A stretch of DNA of 64,000 nt from DASVNK01 sp036383895 (GCA_036383895.1 DASVNK010000025.1:186001-250000); one strand, 5' to 3'; numbered from the stretch's first letter, positions 1 through 8,741 are shown. Notes: generated by a model from the sequence alone, not told the origin. Made by a program: numbers and translations.

Positions 1-2387
1 ACCGTTTCGACCGGCTTGAAGCTGACTTTCCTTTTCACCTCGGCGGGAATGTCCGGGATGTCTTTCTCGTTGAGCTTGGGGATGATTACGGTGTGAATTC
101 CAGCGCGGGCAGCGGCGAGGCTTTTCTCCTTCAATCCGCCGATCGGCAGAACGAGGCCGCGCAAGGTGACTTCGCCGGTCATGGCCACATCTTTGCGTAC
201 TGGCTTGTCACTGAAAAGCGAGGCAAGCGCGGTAAACATGGCGATGCCGGCGGAAGGCCCGTCCTTCGGAATTGCGCCGGCGGGAACGTGGACGTGGATA
301 TCGCAGTCTTTGAAGTCATCCCCATTAAGATTCAGCTCCTTCACACGTGAGCGCAGTAAGCTCAGCGCAGTCTGCACCGATTCCTTCATCACGTTGCCGA
401 TCTGACCGGTCAAAGTGATGTTCCCCTTCCCTGCGTACTTGGTGGCTTCGATATGCAAGACTTCGCCACCCACCGGAGTGTAGGCCAAACCGGTGACGAC
501 GCCCGGCAAGCTCCTCTTCAATCGCTCCTCGCGAACGAACCGCGCAGGCCCGAGATGTTCAGCAACGATCAGCGGAGTGACAGTTACACTTTGCTTTTCA
601 CCTTTGGCAACCTGTGCAGCGATCGCGCGACAAACCGCGCCAATCTGGCGTTCAAGGTCGCGAACACCAGCTTCGTGCGTGTAATCGTTAATGACTTTAA
701 TGATCGCGGCGGGCTGCCATTTGCATTGCGCGGGCTTCAGGCCGTGTTCGGATAACTGGCGTTTAACAATGTATTGGCGGGCGATCTCGAGCTTTTGGTG
801 TTCGGTATAGCCCGGAATATCAATCAACTCCATGCGATCGCGCAGCGGCGCCGGAACAGGATCGAGGTAATTCGCCGTCGCAATAAAAATTACCTGCGAC
901 AAGTCGAACGGCAGATCGAGGTAATGATCCGTGAACGAATGATTTTGCCGTGGGTCGAGCACTTCGAGCAACGCGCTCGCCGGATCGCCACGAAAATCGG
1001 CGGCGAGCTTGTCAATTTCATCCAGCATAATGACTGGATTGCGCGTTCCAACACGACGAAGCTCCGCGATCAATCGCCCCGGCATGGAACCAATATATGT
1101 CCGGCGATGCCCGCGAATTTCCGCTTCGTCCCGCACGCCACCGAGACTGATGCGCGCAAATTTTCGTCCCAGTGCATCAGCGATGGACTGCCCCAGGCTC
1201 GTCTTCCCAACACCAGGCGGCCCAAGAAAACAGATGATCGGCCCGCGCCCTTCCGGATTCAATTTCCGCACCGCGAGATATTCGATCAGCCGACGTTTCA
1301 CCTTCTCCAAATCGTAATGATCGCGATCGAGGATTTTCTGGGCGTTGGCCAGGTCGAGCTTGTCCTCGCTCATTTTTGCCCACGGCAAATCGGCGACAGT
1401 TTCAGCGTAGCTAACGATGACGGAATACTCCGGGCTGGCGGGTGAAATATAGGTGAGGCGCTTCAACTCTTTCTCGACCTGCGCCATCACGTTTTGCGGT
1501 GGCTTGGCTTCAATCAGTCGCTTGCGCAGCTCGGCAACCTGTTCTTCGGATCCGCCTTCGCCCTCGCCCAGCTCTTTCTGAATTGCCTTGATCTGTTCGC
1601 GGAGGAAATGACGCTTCTGCGTGTCAGAAATTTGCGACGCGACATCCTGCTGCAGCTTTTGTTGCAAGCGGGCGATCTCGAGTTGGGAAGACAAACGCTG
1701 CTGCACGGCGGCAATGCGCTTGGAAACGTCCAGTTCCTCGAGCAACTGCTGCTTCTCGTTAACATCAACGTTCAGGTTGCTCGCGAGAAAATCCGCGAGC
1801 TGACTCGGCTCCTTGATGTTCATCAACATCACCCGCGCCTGCTCGGGCGCGTCGGGCGTCAGGTCCAAAAGTTCGAGCGCACTGTCGCGCAAATTATTGA
1901 CGCGCGCCTGGAAATGCTGATCGACCTTCTCCGGATTGTTGCTCTGCAACACCTCGACTTCGCAACGAAAATACGGATCGGACTTCACGAACTTCGTCGC
2001 GCGAATTCGACGCAGTGCCTGGCAGAGAATCACGACCACATCATCCGCCTGCCGAATCAGCTTCAGGACATTTGCCGCAACTCCGATCGTGTATAAATCT
2101 CCTTCTTTCGGCGATTGGTCCTGCTCATTTTTTTGGGTCAGGAGCGCGATGATTTTCGTCTTCGGAAGCGTTTCATCCAACATCTTCAAGGAACCGGCGC
2201 GGCGCACGCTCAACGGCACGACCGTGCCCGGAAAAACTACCATTCCGCGCACCGGCAAAACGGACAGCTCACCGGGAATCTGCGGCTCGTCCGGATCATT
2301 CTTCTTCGTCACCGCGATCACCGGCGACTCCGCCGTCGGCGAAGGTTCGTTCCCCTTCAAAGCTGCTAGCACATCTGTATTAAACAT
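1..2387 (-). CDS. lon: ATP-dependent protease Lon (3' end outside window)
   Basis: Lon degrades misfolded and regulatory proteins in the cytosol using ATP. The start at 2387 opens MFNTDVLAALKGNE and is followed by the N-terminal substrate-recognition domain (LPVRGMVVFPGTVVPLSV from about residue 40). A coiled linker comes next, then an AAA+ module with Walker A GPPGVGKTS, and finally the protease domain. The catalytic serine is S712 in KDGPSAGIAM and the catalytic lysine is K755 in GGLKEK. Their 43-residue spacing is the same as in E. coli Lon (S679/K722). About 795 codons are present and the C terminus runs off the left edge. The upstream hsp20 gene lies only 43 bases away on the same strand, so the two are probably cotranscribed as a proteostasis pair. 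A weak GGAG-type site precedes the start. Confidence 0.97.
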   Translation of the reverse strand, partial: MFNTDVLAALKGNEPSPTAESPVIAVTKKNDPDEPQIPGELSVLPVRGMVVFPGTVVPLSVRRAGSLKMLDETLPKTKIIALLTQKNEQDQSPKEGDLYTIGVAANVLKLIRQADDVVVILCQALRRIRATKFVKSDPYFRCEVEVLQSNNPEKVDQHFQARVNNLRDSALELLDLTPDAPEQARVMLMNIKEPSQLADFLASNLNVDVNEKQQLLEELDVSKRIAAVQQRLSSQLEIARLQQKLQQDVASQISDTQKRHFLREQIKAIQKELGEGEGGSEEQVAELRKRLIEAKPPQNVMAQVEKELKRLTYISPASPEYSVIVSYAETVADLPWAKMSEDKLDLANAQKILDRDHYDLEKVKRRLIEYLAVRKLNPEGRGPIICFLGPPGVGKTSLGQSIADALGRKFARISLGGVRDEAEIRGHRRTYIGSMPGRLIAELRRVGTRNPVIMLDEIDKLAADFRGDPASALLEVLDPRQNHSFTDHYLDLPFDLSQVIFIATANYLDPVPAPLRDRMELIDIPGYTEHQKLEIARQYIVKRQLSEHGLKPAQCKWQPAAIIKVINDYTHEAGVRDLERQIGAVCRAIAAQVAKGEKQSVTVTPLIVAEHLGPARFVREERLKRSLPGVVTGLAYTPVGGEVLHIEATKYAGKGNITLTGQIGNVMKESVQTALSLLRSRVKELNLNGDDFKDCDIHVHVPAGAIPKDGPSAGIAMFTALASLFSDKPVRKDVAMTGEVTLRGLVLPIGGLKEKSLAAARAGIHTVIIPKLNEKDIPDIPAEVKRKVSFKPVET

Positions 2388-2430
2388 TGGCACCTTTCAA
2401 CTCCTTCGCACTGCTCCCGCGGAATTCAAT

Positions 2431-2844
2431 TTACGCCTCGCTGCGAAACGGCAGATAAACCCATAGAAGTCCTTCCTTATATTCCGCTCGAACGGCACCG
2501 CCTTCCACATCAGAGGGCAACAAAACTTCGCGTGCGAATCGGCCGGCATCGATCTCCATGGTCACGATTTGCACTGGCTCTTCATCTTTGCCTTTCGGTT
2601 CCGGAACTTCGCGGCGTCCCTCGATGCGCAAAGTGCGACCGTGAACCTCAATATGAATATCGTCTTTCGGCACGCCGGCCAGATCAACGCAGATGGCAAA
2701 ACCTTTCACGCAGCGATACGCGTTCACCGCCGGACACCACGTATCTGGGGCCGCTTGTTGCCCGAATTTCACGCGCGTGAACTGGTAGACGAGGTCGCCG
2801 AGGCGGCCATGCAACTGGTTCAATCGATACTTCGGGTCAGACAT
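2431..2844 (-). CDS. Hsp20/alpha-crystallin small heat-shock protein
   Basis: This is a small holdase chaperone of 137 residues that would bind unfolding proteins in the cytosol. The alpha-crystallin domain spans about residues 40-135 (AYRCVKGFAICVDLAGV, then the beta strands of GRTLRIEGRRE and YKEGLLWVYLPF). The start is set at the ATG at 2844 because AAGGAG lies 6 bases upstream (2851-2856). An in-frame TTG at 2850 would put the ribosome site inside the start region. The gene is followed 43 bases later by lon on the same strand, a sensible heat-shock pair. No classical IxI C-terminal motif is obvious; the protein ends FRSEA soon after the domain. Confidence 0.93.
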   Translation of the reverse strand: MSDPKYRLNQLHGRLGDLVYQFTRVKFGQQAAPDTWCPAVNAYRCVKGFAICVDLAGVPKDDIHIEVHGRTLRIEGRREVPEPKGKDEEPVQIVTMEIDAGRFAREVLLPSDVEGGAVRAEYKEGLLWVYLPFRSEA

Positions 2845-2936
2845 AAGCAACTCCTTCTCGCAATATTATCATTCAACCACGCGGCTGCAAACAGGGTAAA
2901 GGATCGACCGGGAGCCCGGAGCGGAAGCGAGTGAAG

Positions 2937-3032
2937 AAAACCAGGGTGACCACGGCAAATGCAGAGCAAACTACCGTTGCTGCATTCCTGCCCTGGCGGG
3001 GTTCGTAAGTCCACATTCCGTGGGCCCTGGCG
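2937..3032 (-). ncRNA. ffs: Bacterial small signal recognition particle RNA (4.5S-type)
   Basis: The minus strand reads CCAGGGCCCACGG at the 5' end (3030-3018) and CCGTGGTCACCCTGG at the 3' end, which pair to form the terminal helix. Between them is the conserved SRP domain IV: AACCCCGCCAGGGC, a GGAA tetraloop closed by an A-U pair, then GCAGCAACGGTAG. A TTTT run follows the 3' helix at 2940-2937. This fits the roughly 100-nt bacterial SRP RNA that binds Ffh and targets membrane proteins. It lies between cysNC and hsp20 in a gap with no coding frame. The ends are estimated to within a few bases. Confidence 0.9.
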
Positions 3033-3073
3033 CGCGCAAACTACGCCCTCCCCTCACCCACGGCAAGGACGGA

Positions 3074-4981
3074 TCAAATCGAAATCTCAGTCTCTTCCGC
3101 GTGCACGTGGAGGAAATCCAGAATCTGCGCGACCGCTTCCGCGACGCTAATTTTATCGGTATGGATATGAAGCTCCGGATTCTCCGGCGCTTCGTAAGGA
3201 GCAGAGATGCCGGTGAATTCCTTCACCTCGTTCGCGCGGGCTTTCACGTAAAGACCCTTCGGGTCGCGCTGTTCGCAAACGTTCAGCGGCGCGTCGACAA
3301 ACACTTCGATGAAACGATCTTCGAGCATCATGTTGCGAACCAGGTCGCGGTCCGCGCGATACGGCGAAATGAAAGCAGTGATGCAAATAATTCCTGCATC
3401 GGCGAACAACTTGGAGACTTCACCCACGCGGCGAATATTCTCACGCCGATCTTGCGGCGAGAAAGCGAGGTCCGAGCAGAGGCCGTGGCGGATGTTATCC
3501 CCATCGAGGACGTAAGCTTGTTTGCCCAGGTTGAAAAGTTCGCGTTCGACCTCGGTCGCGATAGTGGATTTACCCGAACCGGACAGGCCGGTGAGCCAGA
3601 CAACCAGGCCGGGATGTCCATTGCGGCGTTCGCGTTGCAGGGCGGTGACTTTGCCCTGGCTCCAGAAAATGTTGTCGCTGCGTTGGAGAGAGTCGGGCGT
3701 GCGCTTCGGATACGAATCGAGCGCGATGATTCCGCCACCCGCCACTTCGAAACCATCAACCACGACAAAGCGGCCGGAAGAAACGATTTCTGAGTGCGCG
3801 TCGAACGCGACCGGACGACGCGTCTTCAGCGTGAGTTCGGCAACTTCATTGCGTCCGATGAAAATCTCTTTCTCGCGTCGCGAGACAGTCTCAAGCGTGG
3901 ACGAATCAATGACCCGGTCAATCGAATCGATTTCGCAATCAACTTCCTGCGTGGTGAGCTTGAGCTTGTAGAGCTTGCCTTTGCGAAACGGCGCGCGACC
4001 CAGCCAGAACAAACGCGCTTTGAAGCGGGTGAGTTCGTAAGGAGCATCCGTTTCCAGGGAAGCAAGCGACCCCCGCTCCACAAAAATTTGTTCAGTAAGC
4101 GTCACACCAATCGATTCACCCGCGCTCGCTAGATCGCGCGACGGAGCATTCCAGCGTTCGATTGTTTTAACGGTGCTGACTTTGTTACCCGGCGAGAAGA
4201 GGATCCTGTCACCGACCTTCAGGGTGCCGGATTCCACGCGCCCAGCGAGAATGCGGCGCTCGTCAAAGCGATAGACGTCCTGAATAGGGAACCGAAGCGC
4301 CTGGTGGCTGGGAAGGTCGGCAACTTTGAAACCGTCGAGCACCTCGAGAACGGTCGGCCCGTTCCACCAAGGCATGTTCGCGCTTTTGGCGGCAATGTTG
4401 TCGCCGTGCTTCGCTGCGATCGGAACGAACTGCTTCGGCTCAACGCCGATCGATGCGAGAAATTTGCGATACTCTGTCTCAAGTTGGTCGAATCGTTCCT
4501 GCGAGTAATCCTGCAGGTCCATTTTGTTCACCAGGACCGCAATCTGCCGAATCCCGAGAAGGTTCAGCAGATAACCATGCCGACGCGATTGCTCCTGCAC
4601 GCCCTCATTCGCATCAATGAGCAGCAGGGCCGCTTCCGCGTTCGCGGCGCCAGTGACCATGTTTTTAAGAAACTCCTTATGGCCCGGCGCATCGATAATC
4701 ACGTACTGGCGCTTCTGCGTCTGAAACCAAATCTGAGCCGTATCAATCGTAATATTCTGATCCCGCTCCGATTGCAGCGCATCCATCAAGTTCGCCCACT
4801 CGAATGGCACGCCGCGCCGTTCAGCAATCCGCTGCAGTTGCTCCAACTTTCCTTCAGGCAAAGAACCCGTGTCGTGAAAGAGTCGTCCGACAAACGTTGA
4901 CTTCCCGTGGTCCACGTGACCGACGATGACAATTTTTAATTGCTCTGTTGGAATCGAGATTTTGTTCATGGTGTTAACCAC
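3074..4981 (-). CDS. cysNC: Bifunctional sulfate adenylyltransferase GTPase subunit / APS kinase
   Basis: This is a fusion of CysN (the GTPase that drives ATP sulfurylase) and CysC (APS kinase making PAPS). The CysN half has the translation-factor G motifs GHVDHGKST (residues 21-29), DAPGH (about 97-101) and NKMD (152-155). The CysC half starts near residue 440 with the P-loop GLSGSGKST (465-473), followed by the LDGDNIRHGL substrate motif. At 635 residues it matches the usual NC fusion length. It partners CysD, encoded immediately upstream (21-base gap), and is the last gene of the sulfate operon. The GTG at 4981 has no clear ribosome site; the ATG at 4969 (MNKISIP) is an equally good start. 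Confidence 0.96.
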   Translation of the reverse strand: MVNTMNKISIPTEQLKIVIVGHVDHGKSTFVGRLFHDTGSLPEGKLEQLQRIAERRGVPFEWANLMDALQSERDQNITIDTAQIWFQTQKRQYVIIDAPGHKEFLKNMVTGAANAEAALLLIDANEGVQEQSRRHGYLLNLLGIRQIAVLVNKMDLQDYSQERFDQLETEYRKFLASIGVEPKQFVPIAAKHGDNIAAKSANMPWWNGPTVLEVLDGFKVADLPSHQALRFPIQDVYRFDERRILAGRVESGTLKVGDRILFSPGNKVSTVKTIERWNAPSRDLASAGESIGVTLTEQIFVERGSLASLETDAPYELTRFKARLFWLGRAPFRKGKLYKLKLTTQEVDCEIDSIDRVIDSSTLETVSRREKEIFIGRNEVAELTLKTRRPVAFDAHSEIVSSGRFVVVDGFEVAGGGIIALDSYPKRTPDSLQRSDNIFWSQGKVTALQRERRNGHPGLVVWLTGLSGSGKSTIATEVERELFNLGKQAYVLDGDNIRHGLCSDLAFSPQDRRENIRRVGEVSKLFADAGIICITAFISPYRADRDLVRNMMLEDRFIEVFVDAPLNVCEQRDPKGLYVKARANEVKEFTGISAPYEAPENPELHIHTDKISVAEAVAQILDFLHVHAEETEISI

Positions 4982-5002
4982 AGCGCTTCAGGAAACTTGA
5001 TC

Positions 5003-5815
5003 TTACATGTAGCCGTCGCGCCGGAGCTTTTCGAAGGCATCTTCGCTCTCTTTGTCCTGCGCACGGCCGGAACGCTCAGTCGTTTTGGTATTACGCAGTT
5101 CTTCGATTATTTCTGGAATACTGCGGGCGTTCGATTTGATCGCGCCGGTGCACGGCGCGCACCCGAGACTGCGATACCGCTCGCCTTTTTCGTTCGCGAA
5201 ATAGAGCGGAATAATCGGGATATTCTCACGATGGATATACTCCCAAATATTCAGTTCCGTCCAATGCAGGAGCGGGTGAATGCGGATATGCGTTCCTTTA
5301 TCGAAGTCCGTTTTAAATTGATCCCAAAGCTCAGGCGGTTGGTCCTCAACGTTCCACTCCATGTTCTTATCGCGCGGACTGAAGTAACGTTCCTTCGCGC
5401 GAGTCGGCTCTTCGTCGCGACGCACGCCGACAATCACACCGGTGAAATGATGCTTCTCAAGGACTTGCTTGAGTCCATCCTTCTTCAATGTGCCACAGCA
5501 TTCAACGCGAGTGGCGCGACCGTTTGGGAAAGTAACGCCGCTGCGTAGGACTTCTTCATTCTTTCCGACCACCAAATCCAGCTTCCATTCCTGCACGAGA
5601 CGGTCGCGGTACTCGATCATCGTCGGAATCTTGTAAGTCGTATCGACATGCACCAGCGGAAACGGCACGTGACCAAAGAACGCTTTTCGCGCCAGCCAAA
5701 GGAGGACGGTTGAGTCCTTCCCAATACTCCACAACATCGCGAGGTTCTCGAACTTATTGAACGCCTCGCGCATTATGTAAATGCTCTGATTCTCAAGTTT
5801 TGATAGGTAATCCAT
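5003..5815 (-). CDS. cysD: Sulfate adenylyltransferase subunit 2 (CysD)
   Basis: CysD is the catalytic small subunit of ATP sulfurylase and forms adenosine 5'-phosphosulfate from sulfate and ATP together with CysN. The 270-residue protein opens DYLSKLENQSIYIMREA and carries the PP-loop WSIGKDSTVLLWL near residues 29-41. It ends with the family tail SEDAFEKLRRDGYM. It lies upstream of cysNC and downstream of the inserted S23/Avd-type gene. The start at 5815 is natural for the family, because the N-terminal helix begins immediately. The stop of the upstream gene at 5831 leaves 15 bases, part of which belongs to an inverted repeat. Confidence 0.96.
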   Translation of the reverse strand: MDYLSKLENQSIYIMREAFNKFENLAMLWSIGKDSTVLLWLARKAFFGHVPFPLVHVDTTYKIPTMIEYRDRLVQEWKLDLVVGKNEEVLRSGVTFPNGRATRVECCGTLKKDGLKQVLEKHHFTGVIVGVRRDEEPTRAKERYFSPRDKNMEWNVEDQPPELWDQFKTDFDKGTHIRIHPLLHWTELNIWEYIHRENIPIIPLYFANEKGERYRSLGCAPCTGAIKSNARSIPEIIEELRNTKTTERSGRAQDKESEDAFEKLRRDGYM

Positions 5816-5823
5816 CTTGTTAG

Positions 5824-5853
5824 AACGTTTTCACGCTTGAAGGTTTTCACGTT
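5824..5853. repeat. Left member of an inverted repeat bounding the S23/Avd-type gene
   Basis: The plus strand here reads GTTTTCACG, then CTTGAAGGTTTTCACG. The right-hand copy at 6271-6304 has, on the minus strand, GTTTTCACG and TTTGAAGGTTATCGCG with about 8 extra bases (TTTAAACG) between the two blocks. The repeat overlaps the 3' end of the enclosed gene and supplies its stop codon at 5831-5833. Inverted repeats enclosing a single small gene inside an otherwise standard operon suggest a mobile cassette. No target-site duplication was recognised. Confidence 0.6.
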
Positions 5854-6265
5854 GTGAGCGAGCGCCACGTCTCTTGCTCGAGACCGCCGCGCTCGTAGGC
5901 GGGCAATTCACAAGGTACTTAATAAAATTTGAAAGCTGTCGCGCTACCATTTCCGCTTGATCGCGCAGAACACCGAAATCGGGCTCAGATAGATAGTTCA
6001 GATCGAAAGCTATATACAGCTGCGTTCTGACCTCTCCAGCAGATCCCTTCGCGATATACAGGAAATGGATAAACTCTTTGTTTCCCGAGCGTTCAAACTC
6101 CTCTGCAATGTTAGAGGCAATCGAAACTGCAGCGCGCCGTAGTTGATCGCGAAGTCCGAAATCTTTGGCAAGCGCGCCCACCGCAGTCTTGCTGTAGATC
6201 GCTTTCACGAGCGCCCTCGCTTCCTGCCAGACCTTCAACTGTTCGAACTCCTGAATCGTTGCCAT
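5831..6265 (-). CDS. Four-helix-bundle protein, S23/Avd family
   Basis: This 144-residue protein opens MATIQEFEQLKVWQEAR and continues RDQLRRAAVSIASNIAEEF, the hallmark of the four-helix-bundle family. That family includes proteins encoded by 23S rRNA intervening sequences and the Avd accessory protein of diversity-generating retroelements. Its four amphipathic helices usually form a pentameric, basic, barrel-like assembly with nucleic-acid affinity. No reverse transcriptase or variable repeat lies nearby, so an Avd role is unlikely. The gene separates cysH from cysD and has inverted repeats at both ends, so it was probably inserted into the operon. Its basic tail (SSKRRGARSQRENLQA) runs into the left repeat. 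The exact function is unknown. Confidence 0.88.
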   Translation of the reverse strand: MATIQEFEQLKVWQEARALVKAIYSKTAVGALAKDFGLRDQLRRAAVSIASNIAEEFERSGNKEFIHFLYIAKGSAGEVRTQLYIAFDLNYLSEPDFGVLRDQAEMVARQLSNFIKYLVNCPPTSAAVSSKRRGARSQRENLQA

Positions 6266-6270
6266 TCTTT

Positions 6271-6304
6271 CGCGATAACCTTCAAACGTTTAAACGTGAA
6301 AACC
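6271..6304. repeat. Right member of the inverted repeat, with a 12-bp palindrome
   Basis: The stretch contains CGCGATAACCTTCAAACG, then TTTAAACGTGAAAACC. Read on the minus strand it matches the left repeat at 5824-5853, apart from about 8 inserted bases. It also holds the perfect palindrome ACGTTTAAACGT (6286-6297). It lies entirely between the enclosed gene (start 6265) and the end of cysH (6307), so it fills the intergenic gap. Confidence 0.6.
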
Positions 6305-6306
6305 GG

Positions 6307-7026
6307 TCACGCCTTTCTGGCCATGAACGTGTGGATGCCGCATTCCACTTTGTTAAAACCGGTCCAACGGCCGGCGCGTTCGTTTTGCGGATCAGTTGCT
6401 TTGGCGGTGCAGGGCCAGCAGCCGATCGACCGGTAGCCTTGATCGTGCAGCGGATTGTACGGAACTTTGTTCGCGTGCAGGTAATCCCAAACCGCTTTCT
6501 TCGCCCACGCCGCCATCGGATTCAGCTTCACGATTTCGCGGCCAGTGTTTTGATCGAAGGTGTAGAGTTCGATGACGTCGATTTCTGCGCGCGTTTCGGA
6601 CTGTTCGCGGCGGAGCCCGGTGATCCAACAATCGAGTTCTGAAAGTTTATTCTGGAGCGGAACAACTTTGCGCATCGTGCAGCAAAGGTCAGGATCGCGC
6701 TTCCACAATTCCGCGCCGAACGAAGTGTTTTGTTGTTCGACGGTAAGATCCGGCTGCAGACCTTCAATCGTGCGGCCGAAAAATTCTTCGAGCCGCGATT
6801 TCAGAGCAATCGTTTCCGGAAATAGAAATCCAGTGTCGATCGTGAAGATGGGAAAGTTCAATCCCGCTTTCCGCGCGAGATCGATCATCACCGAACCAGC
6901 GCCCTGAAAACTCGTGCCGATTCCAGCCTTCTCGCCAAAGTAGCCCCAGGCCCAACGGAGAATTTTCTCCGTGTCGCCATCCTGGAACTCTCGGTTGAGA
7001 GCCTGAACTTCAGCAGCCGTGAGCAT
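6307..7026 (-). CDS. cysH: Assimilatory APS/PAPS reductase, [4Fe-4S]-type CysH
   Basis: The enzyme reduces activated sulfate (APS or PAPS) to sulfite with thioredoxin. The 239-residue protein has the PAPS-reductase fold and the cysteine pairs C115-C116 (DLCCTMRK) and C203/C206 (IGCWPC). These ligate the [4Fe-4S] cluster of APS-using reductases and are absent from the enterobacterial PAPS-only type. The catalytic cysteine is C229 in ECGIH. The start at 7026 follows directly on the cysI stop (7027), so translation is probably coupled. Because the operon also encodes APS kinase (the cysNC C-terminal half), the enzyme may use both substrates. Confidence 0.95.
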   Translation of the reverse strand: MLTAAEVQALNREFQDGDTEKILRWAWGYFGEKAGIGTSFQGAGSVMIDLARKAGLNFPIFTIDTGFLFPETIALKSRLEEFFGRTIEGLQPDLTVEQQNTSFGAELWKRDPDLCCTMRKVVPLQNKLSELDCWITGLRREQSETRAEIDVIELYTFDQNTGREIVKLNPMAAWAKKAVWDYLHANKVPYNPLHDQGYRSIGCWPCTAKATDPQNERAGRWTGFNKVECGIHTFMARKA

Positions 7027-8739
7027 TTAGTTTGAAACAACAGCAGTGACAGCCTGCGCGGGAACAGTCGGCACTTCTTTCAGCAAAACACGATCACACC
7101 AATCACCGAAGCGTTCGCCGCGCGCGCGTTCCTGCACGTAGCGGGTGAGTATCGGCTTGAGCACCGCTTCAAATTCCTCCCCTTTGACGTTCTCTTTGTA
7201 GAGTTTCGTTAACCGCGTGCTCGCAATATTCCCGCCGAGGTAAAGCTGATATTTATTAGGCGCGCGACCGACGAAGCCGATCTCCGCCATATAAGGACGA
7301 GCGCACCCGTTCGGGCAGCCAGTCATGCGGACGACGATTTCTTCGTTATCCAAACCGACTTCCGCGAAAAGTTTTTCAAAGCGCGTAATAACGCTCGGCA
7401 TGACCCGTTCAGATTCCGCAAGAGCGAGACCGCATGTCGGCAACGCTGGGCACGCAATCGAAGCGAGCCGCACTGCCGAGCCCTGGTCTTCAACCTTCAC
7501 GCCATGCTCCGCGAGCATCTTGTTGATCCCTTCAATGTCGGAATCCGGCACGTTCACGAGCAACAGATTCTGCGCGGCAGTGAGCCGCACTTCGGGACGG
7601 AATTTTTCCACCACCCGACGCAACGCCGTTTTCATCTGTACCTGCGGCGTGTCCTGCACCCGGCCCATCTCCACGAACAAGCCCAGGAAATTGCGCCCAT
7701 CAAGCTGCCGATTCCATCCGAGCAAATCACCCTGCTTGGTGAACTGAAACGGCTTCGCCGGCGCAAGCTTGATTCCCGCGCGACGCTCCACTTCTTCACG
7801 GGTCCAATCCGCGCCCCGTTCTTCGACCACATACTTCAACCGCGCATGTTTGCGGTTGGTCCGATCGCCGAAATCTCGATGAATTGTGAGCACCGCTTTC
7901 GCCACCGCTTCGATATGTTCCGGCGTGAAGAAGCCGAGCACATCCGCCATGCGCGGATACGTATCGGCGTTGCCATGGCTCATGCCCATGCCGCCGCCGG
8001 CCAGTAAATTATATCCGGCGAGTTTCCCCTGTTCTTCAATCGCGACGAAACCCAGGTCGTTGGTGAAAATATCAATGTCGTTCAGCGGCGGAATTACGAA
8101 CGCCACTTTGAATTTCCGCGGCAAATACGTTTTGCCATAGAGCGGATCGACGAAATTCTTCTCATCATCGCTCGCGAGGTCGAGCTGTTTGCCTTCAACC
8201 CAAATCTGGTGATACGCGCGCGTCTTCGGCAGAAGCGCTTTCGAAAGCAAAAACGAATCCTGCAACACGCGATCAACCAGCGGGCTCGTCGCCGGAGTGG
8301 GCGATGCCATGACGTTACGGTTCACATCGCCGCACGCCGCCAGCGTGGTGGAAAGGCAATCGTTGATCCCTTTCATGAGACGTCCCAAACCAGATTTCAC
8401 GACACCGTGAAATTGAAATCCCTGGCGCGTTGTAATGCGCAGCGTGTTGTTCGCACATTCTGTCGCCAGACGATCAAAGGCCAAATACTGATCCGCTGAA
8501 ACAACGCCGCCCGGCATACGCCCGCGCACCATGAACATGTAGTACTTGCCGGTTTTGCGCTTGTCGCGGTCATCCTGCTGATAAATACCGTGAAACTTCA
8601 GAAATTGGCCGTCATCTTCAGAGAAACGTTCCGCACTGGGGTCCGCCAAAACGGTGGCAATCCCACCCGCCAACGTGGGGCTGTTTTCCTTAAGCACTTC
8701 ATTGTGCGAGACTTTAGTCGGTGCGGCGGGTGCAATCAT
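7027..8739 (-). CDS. cysI: Assimilatory sulfite reductase hemoprotein
   Basis: This 570-residue enzyme reduces sulfite to sulfide. It has the duplicated nitrite/sulfite reductase fold. The siroheme/[4Fe-4S] cysteine clusters are visible as CPALPTCGLALAES and TGCPNGCARPYMAEIG in the C-terminal third. No flavoprotein partner (cysJ) lies next to it, so electrons may come from ferredoxin or from a distant flavoprotein. The start is placed at the ATG at 8739. An upstream in-frame TTG at 8790 lies inside a sigma70-type -35 box, which makes it an unlikely start. There is no Shine-Dalgarno site and the predicted leader is only about 16 nt. This is the first gene of the sulfate operon. Confidence 0.95.
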   Translation of the reverse strand: MIAPAAPTKVSHNEVLKENSPTLAGGIATVLADPSAERFSEDDGQFLKFHGIYQQDDRDKRKTGKYYMFMVRGRMPGGVVSADQYLAFDRLATECANNTLRITTRQGFQFHGVVKSGLGRLMKGINDCLSTTLAACGDVNRNVMASPTPATSPLVDRVLQDSFLLSKALLPKTRAYHQIWVEGKQLDLASDDEKNFVDPLYGKTYLPRKFKVAFVIPPLNDIDIFTNDLGFVAIEEQGKLAGYNLLAGGGMGMSHGNADTYPRMADVLGFFTPEHIEAVAKAVLTIHRDFGDRTNRKHARLKYVVEERGADWTREEVERRAGIKLAPAKPFQFTKQGDLLGWNRQLDGRNFLGLFVEMGRVQDTPQVQMKTALRRVVEKFRPEVRLTAAQNLLLVNVPDSDIEGINKMLAEHGVKVEDQGSAVRLASIACPALPTCGLALAESERVMPSVITRFEKLFAEVGLDNEEIVVRMTGCPNGCARPYMAEIGFVGRAPNKYQLYLGGNIASTRLTKLYKENVKGEEFEAVLKPILTRYVQERARGERFGDWCDRVLLKEVPTVPAQAVTAVVSN

Positions 8740-8741
8740 AA

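Noticed and set aside
5831..6265. Diversity-generating retroelement built around the Avd-like gene
   Set aside because: No reverse transcriptase, template repeat or variable repeat lies in the neighbourhood.
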